A model generated the notes under the pieces. That model saw only the letters and a list, made by a program, of their open reading frames with translations, made no database searches and had not been told where the DNA came from. Positions 1-7,524 of a stretch of DNA of 64,000 nucleotides are shown here, in pieces. The first letter of the stretch is position 1. Every line of letters starts with the position of its first letter. This stretch comes from Pseudomonas extremaustralis (GTDB lineage: Bacteria; Pseudomonadota; Gammaproteobacteria; Pseudomonadales; Pseudomonadaceae). The position numbers were made by a program, and so were the translations under genes. Location of the stretch: the NCBI RefSeq assembly GCF_900102035.1, contig NZ_LT629689.1:4634001-4698000 (forward strand), given 5' to 3'.

Positions 1-216
1 AAGCTGCCTGTCGCTGATGTGGCGGCGCGTCTTGGCGTGTCGTCGCATAGCCTCTATGCCTGGATAAAGCGCTACAGCAAACCTCAGGCAGAACGGCAGC
101 AAGACGATGATCAGCACGCGGAACTGCGGCGTCTGCGAGCCGAACTCAAGCGGGTCACCGAAGAGCGAGACATCTTAAAAAAGGCGGCCGCGTACTTTGC
201 CAAGGAGTGCGGTTGA
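1..216 (+). CDS. IS3-family transposase OrfA (5' partial)
   Basis: This is the C-terminal part of the short DNA-binding protein of an IS3 element; its start lies before position 1. The visible part reads as a helix-turn-helix (about VADVAARLGVSSHSLYAWIK) followed by a charged leucine-zipper-like helix (ELRRLRAELKRVTEERDILK), used for dimerisation. Near its end the run A AAA AAG (177-183) is in the right phase for programmed -1 slippage into the orfB frame, giving the fused OrfAB transposase. OrfA itself stops at 214-216, overlapping orfB by 10 bases. Confidence 0.85.
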   Translation, partial: KLPVADVAARLGVSSHSLYAWIKRYSKPQAERQQDDDQHAELRRLRAELKRVTEERDILKKAAAYFAKECG

Positions 217-1088
217 AGTACGCCTTTATCAAGCAGCGAGCGGGCGACTATTCCATTCGGCGGCTTTGCCTGACGCTGAAAGTCCATCCCAGTGGTTATT
301 ACGCTTGGTTGTCTGAGCCGCAATCTGCACGCGCTAAAGACGACCAACGATTGCTGGGTTTGATCAAGCATTCATGGCTGGAGAGCGGCGGTGTTTATGG
401 CTATCGCAAAATTCATGACGATCTGCGCGAGGTCGGTGAGGATTGTGGTCGGCATCGTGTGGCGAGGCTGATGCGTCTTGAAGGTCTGCGCTCTCAGACA
501 GGGTATCGACGCCGCCCTGGCAAGTACGGCGGTAAGCCAGCGGTCGCCTCACCCAATTTGCTGAAGCGCCAGTTCGATGTCGTAGAACCCAACAAAGTTT
601 GGGTCACCGACATCACCTACATTCGCACGTATGAAGGCTGGCTGTATTTGGCGGTCGTGCTGGATCTGTTTTCTCGTCAGGTCGTCGGCTGGTCAATGAA
701 ATCGCAGATGACCAGTGATTTGGCCATTGATGCGTTATTGATGGCGGTTTGGAGGCGAAAACCGAAACAGGAGGTGATGGTTCACTCTGACCAGGGCAGC
801 CAGTACAGCAGCGCCGATTGGCGCAGTTTTTTGAAGGCGAACAATTTGGTTGCCAGCATGAGCCGCCGAGGCAATTGTCATGACAACGCCGTGGCTGAGA
901 GCTTTTTCCAGCTTCTAAAGCGGGAACGGATCAAGCGGAAAATCTATTCCACGCGCGAAGATGCTCGTAGTGATGTGTTTGATTACATCGAGATGTTCTA
1001 CAACGCAAAACGCCGCCATGGTTTCAACAATCAGCTGTCACCGGTAGAGTTTGAAAAGCGTTATGCAATGAGCTTGCAAGGTGTCTAG
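207..1088 (+). CDS. IS3-family transposase OrfB (DDE integrase core)
   Basis: OrfB has 293 residues and is the catalytic half of the IS3 transposase, normally made as a -1 frameshift fusion with OrfA. An N-terminal HTH_21-like region contains GVYGYRKIHDDLRE. The rve/DDE domain follows, with the first Asp in WVTDITYIRTYEGWLY, the second in HSDQGSQYSS, and the catalytic Glu in NAVAESFFQLLKRE. The C-terminal YNAKRRHGFNNQLSPVEFE motif is typical of the family. The frame is open without stops from the slippery site at 177-183. The start at 207 is only the first in-frame TTG; translation probably enters through the frameshift. Confidence 0.9.
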   Translation: MRLKYAFIKQRAGDYSIRRLCLTLKVHPSGYYAWLSEPQSARAKDDQRLLGLIKHSWLESGGVYGYRKIHDDLREVGEDCGRHRVARLMRLEGLRSQTGYRRRPGKYGGKPAVASPNLLKRQFDVVEPNKVWVTDITYIRTYEGWLYLAVVLDLFSRQVVGWSMKSQMTSDLAIDALLMAVWRRKPKQEVMVHSDQGSQYSSADWRSFLKANNLVASMSRRGNCHDNAVAESFFQLLKRERIKRKIYSTREDARSDVFDYIEMFYNAKRRHGFNNQLSPVEFEKRYAMSLQGV

Positions 1089-1106
1089 AGAATCCGGGGC
1101 GATTCA
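1083..1106. repeat. Putative right terminal inverted repeat of the IS3 element
   Basis: The sequence TGTCTAGAGAATCCGGGGCG, continuing ATTCA, overlaps the orfB stop codon and ends in CA, as IS3-family ends do. The matching left repeat is not in the window, so the boundary is inferred from the point at which immunity-gene coding sequence resumes. No target duplication can be tested here. Confidence 0.55.
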
Positions 1107-1153
1107 AAGCATGGCGTCTTGCCCATGAACTACCCGGCTTTAAGGAGGCCTGA
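1106..1153 (+). pseudogene. 3' tail of a colicin/pyocin DNase immunity gene, truncated by the IS element
   Basis: Directly at the IS end one frame reads KAWRLAHELPGFKEA and a stop. This matches the last 15 codons of the intact immunity gene at 1332-1586, which end KAWRAANGLPGFKEV. The first 14 bases (TCAAAGCATGGCGT) are identical in the two copies and then diverge, so this is a paralogue and not a recent duplication. The rest of the gene must lie left of the IS element or be lost. It shows that the locus once carried at least two immunity genes in tandem, as S-type pyocin and colicin E clusters often do. Confidence 0.8.
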
Positions 1154-1163
1154 GGCCAAGCGC

Positions 1164-1301
1164 ATGGAGGAAGCGTTGTATGAGACGAAGATCCTCAACT
1201 TCCGTCGTTTACTGGACAAACCTGAGTTAGCAACCTGAATTCTGGGTGTGATCAACGGGTATCTGGGGAATCGCAGCCTGTCCCTATCCCAAAAAATCAC
1301 A
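1164..1301 (+). pseudogene. Decayed IS5-family transposase fragment
   Basis: The frame from ATG 1164 reads MEEALYET, then KILNFRRLLDKPELAT, a TGA stop at 1236-1238, then ILGVINGYLGNRSLSLSQ. These blocks match, from memory, the N-terminal third of IS5-type transposases (PAMEEALYE, then DETTILNFRRLLEKHEL, then a segment on gliding into VDATII). About 25 codons are missing between the first two blocks, and the catalytic domain is absent. The remnant runs in frame toward the immunity gene, so a GTG-initiated extension of that gene would be an artefact. Confidence 0.7.
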
Positions 1302-1331
1302 TTGACCTCCACAGAAAGTAGCAGGCACGAC

Positions 1332-1586
1332 ATGGCAACTATTTCTGATTTCACAGAAGCGGAATTTGTTGGCTTCATCAAAAAGATACGCGTCGTAAAC
1401 CAAGGCGGAACAGATGAAGCACTGGGCGAATTGCTAGAAAGATTCAGCCAGCTTACTGGTCATCCCGATGGGTACGATTTGATTTTCCACCCTGAATCAG
1501 GCGCTGATAATTCTGCCGAAGGCATTACCCAAACGGTCAAAGCATGGCGTGCAGCCAACGGCCTGCCGGGCTTCAAAGAGGTTTGA
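1332..1586 (+). CDS. Colicin/pyocin E-type DNase immunity protein
   Basis: This 84-residue acidic protein belongs to the Im2/Im7/Im9 family (Colicin_Pyocin). Such proteins bind the HNH nuclease domain of a bacteriocin and protect the cell. The family signature reads HPDGYDLIFHP around residues 42-52, and the C-terminus GITQTVKAWRAANGLPGFK is close to colicin immunity proteins. The start at ATG 1332 gives the normal family length; the longer frame from 1248 would include IS5 debris. No bacteriocin gene is visible within the window, so this is an orphan here or its partner lies left of position 1. In the Im9 hot-spot region the usual Tyr-Tyr pair is Phe-His, which suggests a different cognate nuclease. 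Confidence 0.9.
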   Translation: MATISDFTEAEFVGFIKKIRVVNQGGTDEALGELLERFSQLTGHPDGYDLIFHPESGADNSAEGITQTVKAWRAANGLPGFKEV

Positions 1587-1710
1587 AGCCCAGCCTCGGG
1601 GCGGCGTTTGATACCGCTCGTTTCCTTTGCATCCCAACGGTTCTTAACCTGGGGGAGAAGATAGAACCGTCCTTGGCCTTTGGAACCAAGGGAGACAAAC
1701 CGACTATTTT

Positions 1711-3516
1711 TTACTCAGCGACCTCACGTTCTTCCTCCGGTGCTGCGATCGTCCCTGCCAGCATGGTTTCACCAAATCCTAGAATGTCGGCATAGCGCTT
1801 GCGCAGTAAAACGTCCCTCGCATCCAGGAAGTCCAAGAGGCGCTCGGTTTTGTATAGCGCCGGGTCTGCCGGAATCGAATGTTGCTCAATGAACGCCGGG
1901 CTGCGACCCGCCAGCCACGCCTCAAAGGGTGTGTCCGATTTTTCGATATTGTCGAGGTAAGGCAGCAATTGCAGATTACTCAACCGGTCTTTGCCCTCAA
2001 GGTAAGCATCGACCTCTGACGGGGAAATGCCCTGGCTGAGCAGTTTCGGCTTGGTCAGGCTGCCTTGAGGAAAGATGTGATCAACATGGTACTGCGCACT
2101 CCCCCAGCGGGTGTCCGGATGAAGCAGGGAGATGGCGAAAAAGCAGGTCCAGTCCTGATACGTCAGAGACAGCAGATCGTCCAGGCTGCGAGGGTCGGTG
2201 AAATCGATTTGGCTCTGCCGGCGCAAACCGATCAGTAGCGCCTGCTCGGGGAAATCATTGGAGGTTGCCAGACTTTCCTGAATGATTTTTCGGGACTGAC
2301 TGATGGTTCCGTCGGACGATCCGCCGAAGGTGCTGGCCAGCAATGCCTTGACGAGCCAACGATGCATGGCGCGGACAGCTTCGACGTGCGCGGACTCGGT
2401 CGAGTTGAAGCGCATGGAAGTTTGGAAGAAGTAATAAGCGATCGGCAACAGAGCGTTGGCACTTGTCAGTGTTTCACGGTCGATGCCGAAGTCATTTGTA
2501 AGGCGCACGGTCATTTCGAGCGCCGATTTGATCCTTTCCCAGTTCACCCGGATCAGGTCCAGATTCTTCTTGGTGAAATTGGAGATCTTATAAGCGTTCG
2601 GCAAATCCGACAGCACCAGACAGGCTTTCATGACCCAGTCTTTATCGAAGTTGTTGTTGCGGGCCAGGCCAGTGTTCAAGTAGTCCACAAACCCATAGAT
2701 TTCTTCTCGGGCGTTCAGATCACCCCAGGTCGTGGTAATGGTCGACAGCAACAGGTCTGACTTGCTGAGCTTGGTACCGCCTTCGTTGGCACGGACAAAA
2801 ATGTCCAGCACCCGCTCCAGGGAGCGACTGGTTTCAGTGAAAAAGGCAATGGATTCATCCACCCAAATAGCATCGTAGAGCTTCTTGAAATTGCGCTCGA
2901 CGATCTTGCGATCCACACGGCTGACGTCTTTTTCCTCGAGGGTATCCAGCATGTTTTCCAGATAGGCGTCGAATTGATCCTTGTCCACAAACTGCATGAT
3001 GCTGCTGACAGGAAACCAGTGCGCGTTATCTTGAGCCGTTGGCGGTGAGTTGAAGAATGACAGGCCGTAGGAAACATCGGATTCGGCTTCCTCGTCACTG
3101 GCATCTTTCATCAAGTCGAGGTAGAGATTTTGCCGAACCCAAGAGTCGGGGTTTTGCCAGCGCCGACCCTTGAGCTTGACCTTGTAACTACCACGCAAAC
3201 CGATCAACAGAGAGGTCAAACGTTGCTGGCCATCAAGCACCAACGTCAAGGGCTGATCGTTGATCTTGGCCTCTTCGTTGTGGAAGTCGCCAAATTTGAA
3301 ATCTTCGACAAATTTATAAATATCGAGCCTTTCAATTTTTGAAGGATCTATGTCCCAGAACAGAAAAGAGCTGATCGGGTAGCCTTTGAGCAAGCTGTCG
3401 AACAGGCGAACGATTTGTTCTGGCGTCCAGACGTAAGGGCGCTGGATAGCGGGCAGGTAGTAATCGCGATTCAAGCGGCGGATGACGCCCGCAATAGTGC
3501 TGGATTTATAAGCCAT
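1711..3516 (-). CDS. DUF262/DUF1524 (GmrSD-like) protein, candidate phage-defence nuclease
   Basis: The protein has 601 residues. The N-terminal DUF262 (ParB/sulfiredoxin-like) domain shows IQRPYVW (residues 24-30) and LVLDGQQRLTSL (D95-R99), the NTPase-like motif of GmrS and related type IV restriction proteins. The C-terminal DUF1524 HNH region shows YHVDHIFPQGSL (H477, D479, H480) and RLSNLQLLP (N514), both needed for a His-Me finger nuclease. The start chosen is the ATG at 3516, with AAGGACGAAAC just before it; an upstream ATG at 3624 sits inside the pelG terminator and is unlikely. It stands alone between immunity/IS debris and pel, as expected for a horizontally acquired defence gene. 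Substrate and trigger are unknown. Confidence 0.85.
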   Translation of the reverse strand: MAYKSSTIAGVIRRLNRDYYLPAIQRPYVWTPEQIVRLFDSLLKGYPISSFLFWDIDPSKIERLDIYKFVEDFKFGDFHNEEAKINDQPLTLVLDGQQRLTSLLIGLRGSYKVKLKGRRWQNPDSWVRQNLYLDLMKDASDEEAESDVSYGLSFFNSPPTAQDNAHWFPVSSIMQFVDKDQFDAYLENMLDTLEEKDVSRVDRKIVERNFKKLYDAIWVDESIAFFTETSRSLERVLDIFVRANEGGTKLSKSDLLLSTITTTWGDLNAREEIYGFVDYLNTGLARNNNFDKDWVMKACLVLSDLPNAYKISNFTKKNLDLIRVNWERIKSALEMTVRLTNDFGIDRETLTSANALLPIAYYFFQTSMRFNSTESAHVEAVRAMHRWLVKALLASTFGGSSDGTISQSRKIIQESLATSNDFPEQALLIGLRRQSQIDFTDPRSLDDLLSLTYQDWTCFFAISLLHPDTRWGSAQYHVDHIFPQGSLTKPKLLSQGISPSEVDAYLEGKDRLSNLQLLPYLDNIEKSDTPFEAWLAGRSPAFIEQHSIPADPALYKTERLLDFLDARDVLLRKRYADILGFGETMLAGTIAAPEEEREVAE

Positions 3517-3596
3517 GTTTCGTCCTTGGAGTGAGTGCACAGCAGACAAAGGCGCTATTCCCCGAAGCCGCCCAGCCATTGCGCGCAATAAATAAC

Positions 3597-3635
3597 AAAA
3601 AAGGCACTTGCCGCTAACCGCCAAGTGCCTTTTTT
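3597..3635 (-). terminator. Bidirectional intrinsic terminator downstream of pelG
   Basis: A6-GGCACTTG, an 11-base loop and CAAGTGCC-T6 form a perfect stem-loop with U-tracts on both strands. It lies 19 bases past the pelG stop and ends the pel operon transcript. It also insulates the DUF262 gene, whose promoter must lie in 3517-3596. Confidence 0.9.
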
Positions 3636-3653
3636 AAACGCCGCAATCCTCGA

Positions 3654-5024
3654 TCAGCGAGACAACATGAACGTCTCGTACTCCAGGTCTTCCAGCGCCG
3701 TGGACAGTCGCGCCAGCCCCAGCAACACACAGGCCAGCAACGACAGCGTAAACCCATAGCCGAAGAAGCTCGGGCCAAGGTGCATGCTCAAAAGCGTCAG
3801 GCCGGCGTTGAGTACGGCGAACAGTACGCACAGCTCCAGCACTACGCGGCGTTTGTCGAGGTAGAAGAACACGTTGAGCAGGGCCATGAATACCACTTGG
3901 ATACTCACGCCGATCAGGTCGATGTAGAACAGCGGCAGGTAGTAGCTGGAGATGCCCAGCCAGTCCAGCAGGCGCGGTGCGAAGAGGAACAGCAGCACCA
4001 CGGTGAGGCCCTGCACCTTGCAGATTTCCAGCAGGCCCTGGCGGATGGACAGGGTCATTTCGGTTTTCAGCGAGCCGATGTGCTGCAAGGTTTCGCCATC
4101 GCGGATCGCGCGGAACAGGCGGTCGTACCATTCGGCGAAGTCGGTTTCGATGCGCACCAGGAACACGGCCATGCCGGGAATGATCGCCAGGTAAGCGATG
4201 AAGATCGGCATGTCATAGAGGATCGAGGCTCGCAGCGGGCCGATGACTTCGCTGGAGGTGCCGGGGTTGAACCAGAACAAGATCTTGTCCACCCAGATGC
4301 CGAAGTTGTAGAAAAACCCGGTCACCAACAGGCTGAGGAACACCTTGCGCCGATCGAGAAAGTCGAAGGCAATCAGCTTTTCGGCGCGGTATTCGCGCAG
4401 GATGTCGTACAGGTACAGGAACAGCAGCGCGCTGTGCCCGATCAACAGCGCCAGCAGCAGGCCTGGCATCTGCAGGAAGCTCAGCAGGTACGCGCTCACG
4501 ACCATCAGCGAGTAGCCCACCAGCATCACCATGAGGATGCGGTTATATTTTTTCATCCCCGACAAGAAGATGATCACCAGCCAGAGGTTGCACAGCACCA
4601 CGAAGTTCGCCAGCACCAGCACGCGGTAGATCAGCGGCTGATCGAACAGCAGCGCCAGGACGATAACGCCCAGTACGCCGGCGCCCACGGTGACCAGCAG
4701 CAACACCCCCAGCAGGTTGGGCAGGATGTGGTCATAGCGGTGCTCGAACAGTTGGTCGGACACGAACCGAGTGAAGAACAACTGCAGCCCGCCCGTGAGG
4801 ATCAGCGAGCTGGCCATCAGGTACGTCACCGTCACCAGGAACTGCCCCACCAGTGAGTTGGGCAACAACAAACCCAGGCTGATGATGCCCACCAGCATCA
4901 CGCTGATGATGGACAGCACCCATGGCCCGGAGCTGATCAAGCCGGCGTAGACGTAGGCGTGCAGCGTGGCAGTGTAAGAGTCGCGCGACAGGATCTTGCG
5001 CAGTTCAAAGCCAATACCGGCCAT
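3654..5024 (-). CDS. pelG: PelG, inner-membrane Pel polysaccharide transport protein
   Basis: The protein has 456 residues and about twelve hydrophobic segments; it is a MOP-superfamily/flippase-like component of the Pel synthase complex, thought to work with PelD, PelE and PelF in moving the polymer across the inner membrane. The N-terminus MAGIGFELRKILSRDSYT is a recognisable PelG signature, followed by the first membrane span (AYVYAGLISSGPWVLSIIS). It is the last gene of the operon, starts directly after the pelF stop and is followed by a strong terminator. Length matches the P. aeruginosa protein (about 456). Confidence 0.95.
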   Translation of the reverse strand: MAGIGFELRKILSRDSYTATLHAYVYAGLISSGPWVLSIISVMLVGIISLGLLLPNSLVGQFLVTVTYLMASSLILTGGLQLFFTRFVSDQLFEHRYDHILPNLLGVLLLVTVGAGVLGVIVLALLFDQPLIYRVLVLANFVVLCNLWLVIIFLSGMKKYNRILMVMLVGYSLMVVSAYLLSFLQMPGLLLALLIGHSALLFLYLYDILREYRAEKLIAFDFLDRRKVFLSLLVTGFFYNFGIWVDKILFWFNPGTSSEVIGPLRASILYDMPIFIAYLAIIPGMAVFLVRIETDFAEWYDRLFRAIRDGETLQHIGSLKTEMTLSIRQGLLEICKVQGLTVVLLFLFAPRLLDWLGISSYYLPLFYIDLIGVSIQVVFMALLNVFFYLDKRRVVLELCVLFAVLNAGLTLLSMHLGPSFFGYGFTLSLLACVLLGLARLSTALEDLEYETFMLSR

Positions 5025-6539
5025 TTAGCTGTTCTCCGTGGCTGCCTGGTACAGGTCGCGGTAGCGCTGCAGCATCAAGGCTTCGGTGTAGTAACGGTTG
5101 ACCCGCGCCAGGCCGCTGGCCTGTGCGGCCAGCCAGCGCTCGGGGCTGCGCAGCAGTTCCAGGATGGCGGCGGACGTGGCCTGTGGGTCGGCGATCGCGA
5201 CGACCTTGCCGGCAATCCCCAGGTCACGGTCTTCGGCGATGCCGCCTTCGATCAGTTCGCGACACGAACCGACGTCGCTGCTGACCACCGGCGTACCGGC
5301 GGCCCAGGCTTCGAGGATCACCAGGGGTTGCGCTTCACTGATCGAGGTCAGCACCATCAGGCCGAGCTGAGGCAGGATGTCCTGGATGCGCTGGAAGCCC
5401 AGGAAATGCACCTTGCCTTCCAGGCCCAGACTGGCCATCAAGCTGCGGCACTCGCTGACGTATTCCGGATCTTCCTCTTCAGGCCCGACGATCCAACCTT
5501 CCACCTCAGGCATCACGCTGATCACACCGCGCATGGCCCGCAAGAAGGTTTTCACGTCCTTGATCGGCACCACGCGGCCGATCATGCCGACGCGCGGAGC
5601 AATGCCCGGCGCGCGGTTTTCCAGGACCTGGGTCCACTGCGTCAGGTCGATGCCGTTGGCAATCAACTGGGTGCGGCTGGGTTCGGCGCCGTCCTTGATC
5701 TGGCGCTGACGGTTGCCGTCATACAAGGCGATGATGCTGTCGGCACTGTTGTAGGCCAGTTGGCCGATCCGTTCGAAAAAGCGAATCCACAGGGTGCGCG
5801 TGTAACCCGAGCCACCGTCGAGGCTGCGGTTAAGCGCCTGGCCGGAGCTTTCGGCGATCCACGAGGCCTGGGCCAGGTCGATCTTGCGCTCCTTGGTATA
5901 GATGCCGTGCTCGCTGAGCAGGTAGGTGCAGTTCCAGCGTTGCTTGAGAATGCAGCCCAACAGCCCGGCGTAACCGGTGGAAATCGAATGCAGCACCCGT
6001 GCCCTCGGCATGTTGCGCGAGGCTTCTGCCAGCATCAGCAGCGGCGATTGCAGCGAACGCAGGGTCCAGAAATAGTTGACGAAGGACGGGTCGGCGCAAT
6101 GCTGGCGATAGCCTTCGCTGAGCGTCTCCCAACTGGCTCGGCTGCGCAGTACGTCGTCGAGGGTCAGATCGCCATTGGCGATGTCATCGAGCAACCGCTC
6201 GCCCATTGCGCGCTCGGGCGGGTCCGGGTGGTGCAGGAAGCGGTAGAGATCGAACAACTGCTGCGGGTTGGCCTCGCGTGGCGTGCCTCGCAGGTCGACC
6301 GCGCGGGTCGCATCCTCAAGGTACACCTCTTCGATATGCAGCACGTTCGCGGGCACTTCATAGCGCCGTGAGGTATATGCCGAACGCTGGCCGCCGATAA
6401 ACAACACCGAAAAGGTGAACTCCGGCAGGCCGAGAATCATCTGGTGAATCCAGCTCGACACGCCGCCACGCACGTAAGGCCAGGTGCCTTCGAGCAATAG
6501 GCAGATGTCTGCTATCGGTGCTTCGTCCTTGTTATTCAT
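5025..6539 (-). CDS. pelF: PelF, cytosolic GT4 glycosyltransferase of Pel synthesis
   Basis: The protein has 504 residues. It is the Pel polymerase, which uses UDP-activated N-acetylhexosamines. The N-terminal block LLLEGTWPYVRGGVSSWIH is characteristic of PelF, and the C-terminal GT-B domain has GMIGRVVPIKDVKTFLRA (donor loop) and the EX7E motif in SEAQPLVILEAWAAG. No signal or membrane segment is seen, consistent with a soluble enzyme recruited to PelD/E/G. It overlaps pelE by 8 bases and abuts pelG, so translation is probably coupled. Confidence 0.95.
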   Translation of the reverse strand: MNNKDEAPIADICLLLEGTWPYVRGGVSSWIHQMILGLPEFTFSVLFIGGQRSAYTSRRYEVPANVLHIEEVYLEDATRAVDLRGTPREANPQQLFDLYRFLHHPDPPERAMGERLLDDIANGDLTLDDVLRSRASWETLSEGYRQHCADPSFVNYFWTLRSLQSPLLMLAEASRNMPRARVLHSISTGYAGLLGCILKQRWNCTYLLSEHGIYTKERKIDLAQASWIAESSGQALNRSLDGGSGYTRTLWIRFFERIGQLAYNSADSIIALYDGNRQRQIKDGAEPSRTQLIANGIDLTQWTQVLENRAPGIAPRVGMIGRVVPIKDVKTFLRAMRGVISVMPEVEGWIVGPEEEDPEYVSECRSLMASLGLEGKVHFLGFQRIQDILPQLGLMVLTSISEAQPLVILEAWAAGTPVVSSDVGSCRELIEGGIAEDRDLGIAGKVVAIADPQATSAAILELLRSPERWLAAQASGLARVNRYYTEALMLQRYRDLYQAATENS

Positions 6540-7524
6540 TCCAGCTCCTCACCAACTCAGCAAACGGTGGCCGCTGACGGGTTTTCTCGGGAAGGCTGGC
6601 GAGCAACCCGGGAATTTCGTGATAACGACCGGCCTCGAACGCCAGCTCTGCGCGAAACGGCAAGACCTGGGCCAAGTCCATGCCGTTTGCTTCGGCCTCG
6701 CGCAGCAGCACTTCGGCGCGTTCGTTATCGCCGCGCTCCAATGCGATGCGGCCGGCCAGCAGGAACAGCTCCCCGCCCTCACCTGCCGCCAGGCCCAACT
6801 CGGCATGTTCGGCAGCCTGGCTGAGCACGTGTTCCAACACACTGCCCTGGGCCAGGCCGAGGTAGGCCAGTTCCCAGTACCAGCGCGCCAGCATGTTGTG
6901 CACCGGGCCCGCCGTTCGCGGGCGGCTTTCGGCGAGTTGCTCAAGGGCCATCTGGATATGCAGGTTGATGTCGCTTTCCTGCTTGTCGAGCATCGAGTAG
7001 GCCAGCAGGCGTACGTCGTCGCTGGGATCGCCAAGGGCCAACTTGAGGATCGGCACCGCTTCCTTGCCGGGCATGCGGCGCGTGGCCAGCAAGGCCGACA
7101 AGCGCTGATCCGGATCGGGCGCGTGGCGCAGCACATCCTGCAATCCACCATCGGAGAAGATCGGCTTGTGCAACTGCAACTGCGCGCGGAACGGCAGGCT
7201 TGGAATACCCACGGCCTGCCACGCCTGCTCGTCGCGCTTGCGCGGCAAGTACAGCGCCGGGAAGATCGAGGCCACCACACCCAGGGTGCCGATGACCGGC
7301 ACAAAGAACGCCAGGCTGAAGATGAACAGCGGGCTCCACGGCAACGGCGCACGGTAGCGCGCCGGCAGCAAACGCCACACCGCCGCGCACAACATCAGGC
7401 AGGCGATCCCATGGCTGAAGGTAAAGACCAGCAGCTGATGCACTTGAGGCGCATCGAGCCACAAGCTGGCCCAACTGCCCGCCTCTAACAACAAGGCTCC
7501 GCTAAACAGCCACTTGCTGATCAT
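6532..7524 (-). CDS. pelE: PelE, membrane protein with TPR region of the Pel synthase complex
   Basis: The protein has 330 residues. The first about 100 contain hydrophobic spans (for example LLVFTFSHGIACLMLCAAV and SPLFIFSLAFFVPVIGTLGV). The rest is helical and repeat-like, with alanine/leucine-rich pairs consistent with TPRs (ALEQLAESR, AAEHAELGLAAGEGGELF, ALERGDNERAEVLLREAEA). Family knowledge places PelE in the inner-membrane complex with PelD, PelF and PelG. It overlaps pelD by 23 bases and pelF by 8 bases. Confidence 0.92.
   Translation of the reverse strand: MISKWLFSGALLLEAGSWASLWLDAPQVHQLLVFTFSHGIACLMLCAAVWRLLPARYRAPLPWSPLFIFSLAFFVPVIGTLGVVASIFPALYLPRKRDEQAWQAVGIPSLPFRAQLQLHKPIFSDGGLQDVLRHAPDPDQRLSALLATRRMPGKEAVPILKLALGDPSDDVRLLAYSMLDKQESDINLHIQMALEQLAESRPRTAGPVHNMLARWYWELAYLGLAQGSVLEHVLSQAAEHAELGLAAGEGGELFLLAGRIALERGDNERAEVLLREAEANGMDLAQVLPFRAELAFEAGRYHEIPGLLASLPEKTRQRPPFAELVRSWNE

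Larger units (their letters stand above)
1..1106 (+). mobile_element. IS3-family insertion sequence, left part cut off by the window edge
   Basis: Two overlapping reading frames, orfA and orfB, are joined by a -1 frameshift signal, the classic IS3-family layout. The left terminal repeat lies outside the window. The right end is placed at the sequence ending CCGGGGCGATTCA at about 1106; its reverse complement starts TGAATCGCCCCGG, the style of IS51/IS3-group ends. The element abuts the tail of an immunity gene, so it either inserted into or recombined with a bacteriocin immunity locus. The transposase frames look intact, so the copy may still be active. The subgroup assignment is from memory of the family. 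Confidence 0.85.

Noticed and set aside
1248..1331. N-terminal extension of the immunity protein from GTG 1248
   Set aside because: The added residues (INGYLGNRSLSLSQ) are IS5 transposase debris; the ATG at 1332 gives the family length.
3517..3624. N-terminal extension of the DUF262 protein to ATG 3624
   Set aside because: The upstream start lies inside the pelG terminator, and the extra residues do not look like a domain; ATG 3516 has a ribosome site.
3780..4856. 358-codon open frame opposite pelG
   Set aside because: It is mostly Gln, His and Glu, the complement of hydrophobic Leu/Val/Ala codons of a membrane protein; not a real product.
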